Shown: in pieces, positions 60,301 to 64,000 of the stretch
Layout: each line of letters opens with the position of its first letter
Position numbering within the stretch: position 1 is the first letter of the stretch
DNA from: Platycnemis pennipes
Taxonomy: Eukaryota > Arthropoda > Insecta > Odonata > Platycnemididae
Direction: 5' to 3'
DNA length: 64,000 nt
Assembly (NCBI GenBank): GCA_933228895.1
Contig: OW121848.1
Span: 94,755,470 to 94,819,469, forward strand
Notes under the pieces: model-generated
Database searches by the model: none
What the model was told of the DNA's origin: nothing
Seen by the model: only the letters and a program-made list of their open reading frames with translations
Made by a program: the position numbers and the translations under genes

Positions 60301-60784
60301 GTGACATGCCCAAAATTTTCTCTCGTAATCAATAGTTATGTTTATTCCCCGCTAAAATGCTAAGTCCTTAAGAATGACACTTCACATATATCGTTACGTA
60401 ATTGAAAGCATTTGAGGCTCTTTTGGTTCTGGGATGCTGTACAGAAATTGTAAGGTGGATAAAAACCTCTCTCAGCGTCACACATGCCTAAAAGAAAATC
60501 ACCAAGGATTCCACATCCAAACGTCCCATCTACTGCGGATGACTAAGCTTCCTGCTTGTTCCTCCAGTCATTAATTCCGGTGCAAAGGAAAGAAATTATT
60601 GTTTATAGAAAATAGAATATAGAATTGAACATAAATAATTTATTGTCCTTGGATGTCTTTGTCCACTAAGAACGTACCACAAAATGCATAAATGTTTGAG
60701 TTCGAAGCACATCGATTTACAAAGCGGTTATATAATTATGAGCAGAAATAAAGCAGATCCTTCAATGAGGTTTTGCATATATAT
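60301..60784. other. AT-rich DNA 3' of the CR1-like element
   Basis: Could include the 3' UTR of the minus-strand element, but no shared tail with the 1.4 or 37.1 kb copies was seen. Confidence 0.35.
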
Positions 60785-60788
60785 TAAA

Positions 60789-61597
60789 TTAAAAACCTTC
60801 TTTGTTGAATAGATACCAAAATAATCTTTTTTTAAAAACAAATACTGAACTCGATTTTTTTATGTCGGTGGGAATACTATCCCACAACCTTGCCCCAGCC
60901 ACGCAGAAATATTTTTGATAAGTAGTAATCCTATATAGAGGAGGAATAAAATAATCTGTAGTCATTCGTGTGGTAACATTAGCTATGTTTTCTCTAGGAG
61001 GAAAAAATTGCTTTAAGTAACCAGGTTGCTGATTTTGAAAAAGACACTGCATATAAGAACCAAGCATTTATTTCTGGTTTTGGCCTTCAGCCACGTAAGC
61101 CTGGTGAAATAAGAGGAAATATGATAATCTTTCTTGAGATTGAAGATAAACCTTACACACATATAAGAGACGTTCTAGCTTAACATTGAGCTCTTCAGTA
61201 ATATCGTGGTACTCAAGACAGAAAGAATAAAAGTGGAGGAAAGTAAGTGAGGAGATAAGTTGCTTACGTGTATGAAGGGGTAGGAGATTTTTTCTGAATT
61301 TTAAGCTGATGGAGGATCATATTAACCGTGTTGCTTAGCACATGATTTTGCCAAGACAAGTTGCATACCATTGTGAACCCAAGGTTTTTAACAGTATTTT
61401 AATATAATATTTCCGCACCACCAACTGATATCTTAGGAATTGGTTTAGCGTCGAATTTTCTGAGTAATTTTGAATTTCCAAGAAGTATTGACTTGATTTT
61501 GCTTCAGTTCAGTTCAAAATTGTTATTTACAGCCCATACATTGATAGCGTTTACATCCTGGTTTACTTTGGCGATTGCATCATTCAACTCATCCAAA
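60789..61597 (-). pseudogene. RT thumb and C-terminal region of the CR1-like element
   Basis: Minus-strand residues include DELNDAIAKVNQDVNAINVW, LELN-type then a stop where SKTKSILLGNS continues, ISVGGAEI, VKNLGFTM, LSWQNHVLSNTVNMI, KQLISSLTF, ITEELNVKLERLLYVCVRFI, SYFTRLTWLKAKTRNK, and, open from 61067 to 60789, TTYQKYFCVAGARLWDSIP and VFVFKKRLFWYLFNKEGF. These are the standard landmarks downstream of the YADD box in CR1/Jockey-superfamily RTs. At least three stops or frame changes interrupt it. Confidence 0.8.
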
Positions 61598-62489
61598 TGG
61601 CAATGATAGATTTAAACTGTCCAAGAATTTTGAATTGAAAAATTCCAATTTATAATCGATAGAGGTGGAAACGTATTGATTTTTCCATTCAATAGCAAGA
61701 TCCGCTTGGAACTTCAGTGCATCAAAGTTTTTCAAATCGCGGTAAACAGTTTTAGGTGAAATTGGATAAGATATATTAAATTTATTAGAAATTACGATTT
61801 TATTATGCGTGGAAAGAAAGGGCGCAGGAGAAAAAAATGCTGAGACTTCTTCTGGAGAATCTAATATACAGAGGTCAAGAAGGGTATGACTGTTTTCAGT
61901 GTGATGAGTTGGTTGTGTAGAGGCAAGATAAAGATTATACCTGTGTATAAAGTTCCTTATGAATGAAGAATAATAGCTTTGCCGTAACATATCAGCATAA
62001 AAGTCACCAACTATTAAAATATTTTTAAAATTTGGACTAAATTTCAGGTAAGCATGTTCAATATCAATTAAAGATCCAACATTAGGAGGTCTTTAACGAA
62101 CAAATAGAAGAAGTTTTGAAAAATTAATGCCATACACGTCAAGGATCATGAACTCTGGGCGGGCTTCATTGGTCTCCGAAGAGGTCAACAGCACCGATGA
62201 ATGAATACGATGATGAATGTAGACGCCGACCCCACCTCCGCCTTTCATCACCCGGTTGTATCTGATTAAGCAGTAGTCGGTGGGCTCAACCATATTATCA
62301 GGGACACTAGGCTATTAACCAGGTTTCAATCAAACAGATTATGTCGGAATTGCCAGAAGAAAAATGGTACCGGAATTCATCGATGTGGCATAGTAAGGAC
62401 AGACAGTTAACTAGGCAAATTATGATTTCACTCTTTATGGATTTGACTGTTGGGAAGTCCCAAGTCAAGGATTCCCAAAACCAAGTCAA
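61589..62489 (-). pseudogene. APE-type endonuclease domain of the CR1-like element
   Basis: Motifs in order on the minus strand: DIICLIETWL with the catalytic Glu (about 62330), a frame change, YNRVMKGGGGVGVYIHH (GGGV motif, about 62245), LLFVR-stop-RPPN at 62093-62095 where VYRPPN is expected, VGDFYAD at about 62010 (Tyr replaces the conserved Asn of GDFN), LDLCILDSPEEVSAFF, and STHNKI at about 61805 where SDHxxI is expected (Asp to Thr). Loss of the Asn and of the Asp of the Asp-His pair means no nuclease activity even if read through. Confidence 0.8.
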
Positions 62490-63110
62490 AGAACCAAGTC
62501 AAGGATTCATTGGTGTAAACAGGATGGTTAATTAGGCTTCTGTCATTAAGGATATCATTGAGCTTCAGTTTTCTTTTCAATCGTCTTGCATTAACAAATT
62601 CCACTGCAGCACTTACTCGTGAGAAACATACGATGATTGGGGAGGGTCTAGTTGTGCGATGAGAGTTAGAGGAACGGTTGGGACCTGAACGATAAGCGTA
62701 ATGAATTTCATTTGCATAAGTTTTGATTCTCAAGGATACTCCAACTTTACATACCAAAGCCGTTACGATCTCACCATCAGAGTACGGAATCCCATGTATT
62801 TCTATGATATTCCGCAGATGTTCTTGCTCAAGACAATTTAGGTGGGCTTCTGTTTCACTTAATTGTCTCTTAAGGCTAATATTTTCACTCAAGAGATGAT
62901 TCAAGGAGTCATTGATTTTTGCAAGGGAAGCATTTATCACCTCAAATGACTATCCATACCCCCAACCAATTTTTCCCAATGAGATATGAATTTGGGGATT
63001 TCTTTTTGTTCTTTATGGATTTCACTCACACCTTTTGAGAGTTCACTGAGTATACACTTATCTTCTCGGAAAACCGGCTGGAATCAGTGGATTCATGCTC
63101 AGAAACTTTA
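62428..63110 (-). pseudogene. ORF1 of the CR1-like element
   Basis: The upstream part (63110-62941) is readable only with frame changes (SVNSQK, ELSKGVSEIHKEQKEIPKF). From 62940 the frame is open: a heptad-like coiled coil (INDSLNHLLSENISLKRQL, then ETEAHLNCLEQEHLRN), an RRM-like core (NIIEIHGIPYSDGEIV, PSPIIVCFSRVSAAVEF), and VYTNESLT, the characteristic end of L1-type ORF1 proteins. Residues beyond that run into the endonuclease start, where the same DNA (62455-62505) has a small internal duplication of CCAAGTCAAGGATTC. The role in the family is RNA binding and chaperoning of the retrotransposon RNA. Confidence 0.7.
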
Positions 63111-63172
63111 ATACAGCTGTTCTCTGCATATCGGGTTCTGCGTCCGCGTATGTTTACTGGGGGTGACAACAG

Positions 63173-63203
63173 TTTCGCTAGCCGTCCTGCTAGCGTCTTC
63201 AGG
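63173..63203 (-). ncRNA. Hammerhead-like hairpin in the inverted-repeat block
   Basis: The minus strand reads CCTGAAGA, then CGCTAGC-AGGACG-GCTAGCG (perfect 7-bp stem, 63195-63189 with 63182-63176), then AAAC-TGTT-GTC. Box order and spacing match CUGANGA, stem II, GAAA, a two-base-pair stem III with tetraloop, and GUC of hammerhead ribozymes, but one extra C separates CUGAAGA from a stem that leaves GAAA free, and flanking sequences do not form stem I. Suggestive only. Confidence 0.3.
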
Positions 63204-63210
63204 TCGAAGG

Positions 63211-63275
63211 TGAGGAAAGCTGCTTTTTCGCCGTCTTATATAGGGCTGGTAGAGTCCGTGCTGCGCTGTGATTGG
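63211..63275 (-). promoter_or_regulatory. CCAAT + TATA promoter facing the CR1-like ORF1
   Basis: On the minus strand, GGCCAAT (63275-63271 core), then TATATAAG at 63242-63235, then a TCACC with A at 63211, 31 nt after the first T of the TATA box. Transcription from 63211 would run through the hairpin at 63203-63173 into ORF1 at 63110. Composition and spacing are those of a classical pol II promoter; function is inferred. Confidence 0.4.
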
Positions 63276-63327
63276 CCGGGATGGATGATTCTTTTCCGCG
63301 GACGCAGAACCCGATACGCAGAGAACA

Positions 63328-64000
63328 TCTGAACGACGCCGCGGAAACCTTCGCACCAATTTAATGCAGCTGCTTTAGGTACAAAAACATCACAATAGTC
63401 TGCAGTGCTCACTGAGCACCTTGTAGTCGTCTTCAGATATGGAAAGGCACACTGGTAAAAGCCACCACACTCGCGGAAGGAGAGCGAATTATACAGAGAG
63501 CGAATGAGAACTATGGTCATTTACGCCATCAATGATAGGTATTTTGCATGAAATAAGAACGTAGATAAGTTTAGGGATACCTGGAGTCCAAATTAGCTTA
63601 TTATTAACGGAAGGCACCAAAGGGTTCATGCAGTGGCGGCGATTAAAACAATTTAACAACTAGTTCTGTGCCCTGGTGGCAGTTTCATAAGTAAAGCATG
63701 AAACTGATGTACCGTAGGTTATTTTATGAATTTATCAAACTAATCATGAGTAGGAAAGAGGTACTCAAAACTGATTATGATATCAGGCTGATTAAAATAA
63801 TATTGTTTATAATATTTAGTGAATGCCAATTTCAACCAAAGATTCGCCAAAACAAAATATTAGGTACCGGTTTCGACAAAACCTTTGCGAACCGAATGAA
63901 CCTGGATCTAAAGTGCAAAATAGGACGGAGTACTGTACTTGAAGTGCTCTATACTTCACTCTCAAGCAGGAACAGTAAGCTACTTAACATTTTGGCACTG
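63328..64000. other. Intergenic DNA with a second CTGAAGACG hairpin
   Basis: Minus strand CTGAAGACG at 63436-63428, then a perfect GTGCTC-AGT-GAGCAC hairpin (63419-63405). CCGGTTTCGAC at 63867-63877. A 94-codon minus frame (63520-63236) crosses into the inverted-repeat block and includes FPYLKTTTRCSVSTADYC; not recognised. Confidence 0.35.

Larger units (their letters stand above)
60785..63117 (-). mobile_element. CR1-like non-LTR retrotransposon with ORF1, endonuclease and RT tail
   Basis: The minus strand carries, in order, an ORF1 with coiled coil and RNA-binding-like core, an APE-type endonuclease, and the C-terminal (thumb) part of an RT. The palm and fingers, which should lie between endonuclease and thumb, are missing: endonuclease-end residues stop at 61589 and thumb-start residues (DELNDAIAKVNQD) begin at about 61597. 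Every part has stops or frameshifts, so it is inactive. The order and the ORF2 end (ARLWDSIPTDIKKS then VFVFKKRLFWYLF) are characteristic of the CR1/Jockey superfamily; the exact clade is uncertain. Confidence 0.85.
63118..63327. repeat. 210-bp block with 31-bp terminal inverted repeats
   Basis: 63118-63148 and 63297-63327 are reverse complements with one mismatch (TGTTCTCTGC..., ...CGTCCGCG). It directly abuts ORF1 of the minus-strand retrotransposon. It may be a MITE inserted there or part of the element's 5' UTR; no clear target duplication was seen. The interior holds a promoter and a hairpin listed separately. Confidence 0.8.

Noticed and set aside
63164..63203. Calling a genuine hammerhead ribozyme
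   Set aside because: One extra C at the base of stem II and no convincing stem I; kept as a motif resemblance.
1..64000. Bacterial-type features (operons, CRISPR arrays, ribosome binding sites, IS elements)
   Set aside because: Low gene density, spliced-type signals, SINEs and non-LTR retrotransposons point to an animal nuclear genome; no regularly spaced repeats were seen.

Overview
The window looks like a gene-poor stretch of a large animal genome, most likely an arthropod and plausibly an insect. The reasons are an AT-rich intergenic background, no operon-like packing, no long intact host reading frame, tRNA-derived SINE heads, and many decayed non-LTR retrotransposons of types common in insects. 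The taxon is inferred from style, not from a diagnostic gene. No complete host protein-coding gene, rRNA gene or true tRNA gene was found.

Mobile elements make up most of what can be recognised. A non-LTR family called A here (tail WIGH/LIGH..RHDG..GKNGRGRPR, 3' end with GAT/TGA repeats) has six plus-strand pieces at 3985-4300, 5291-6385, 12375-13936, 28217-29273, 32100-32800 and 50667-51062. The 12.4 kb copy keeps a 478-codon open frame with all three reverse transcriptase catalytic aspartates. A CR1/Jockey-superfamily element leaves 3' ends at 1395-1850 and 37085-37500, short 3' tails at 32392-32478 and 55005-55062, and perhaps an unrelated RT piece on the minus strand at 947-1205. A longer minus-strand CR1-like element at 60785-63117 keeps ORF1, endonuclease and the RT C-terminus but has lost the RT palm. 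Just upstream of its ORF1, at 63118-63327, is a block with 31-bp inverted ends. That block holds a CCAAT/TATA promoter pointing at ORF1 and a hairpin with hammerhead-like sequence boxes.

The best-defined structure is a hAT-like foldback element at 32910-36574. It has CAG-starting termini, a perfect 8-bp target duplication GTTGTGAC on both sides, and two almost identical arms of about 600 bp. A further inner palindrome of about 215 bp per arm sits at the centre. A second non-LTR family (B, minus strand, 34046-35900, AAT-type 3' tail) has inserted into its right half. A smaller foldback lies at 46131-46292.

Between the elements lie about a dozen GC-rich islands of 0.4-2 kb with extreme strand asymmetry (polypyrimidine or polypurine, often switching strand inside the island), alternating with AT-rich DNA in which nothing was recognised. 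A few short segments look like exons because open reading frame and splice sites coincide (7955-8003, 23662-23867, 26021-26104, 27140-27260, 43855-43911, 44205-44328, and minus-strand 55413-55607). These are hypotheses only and none was recognised as a known protein.
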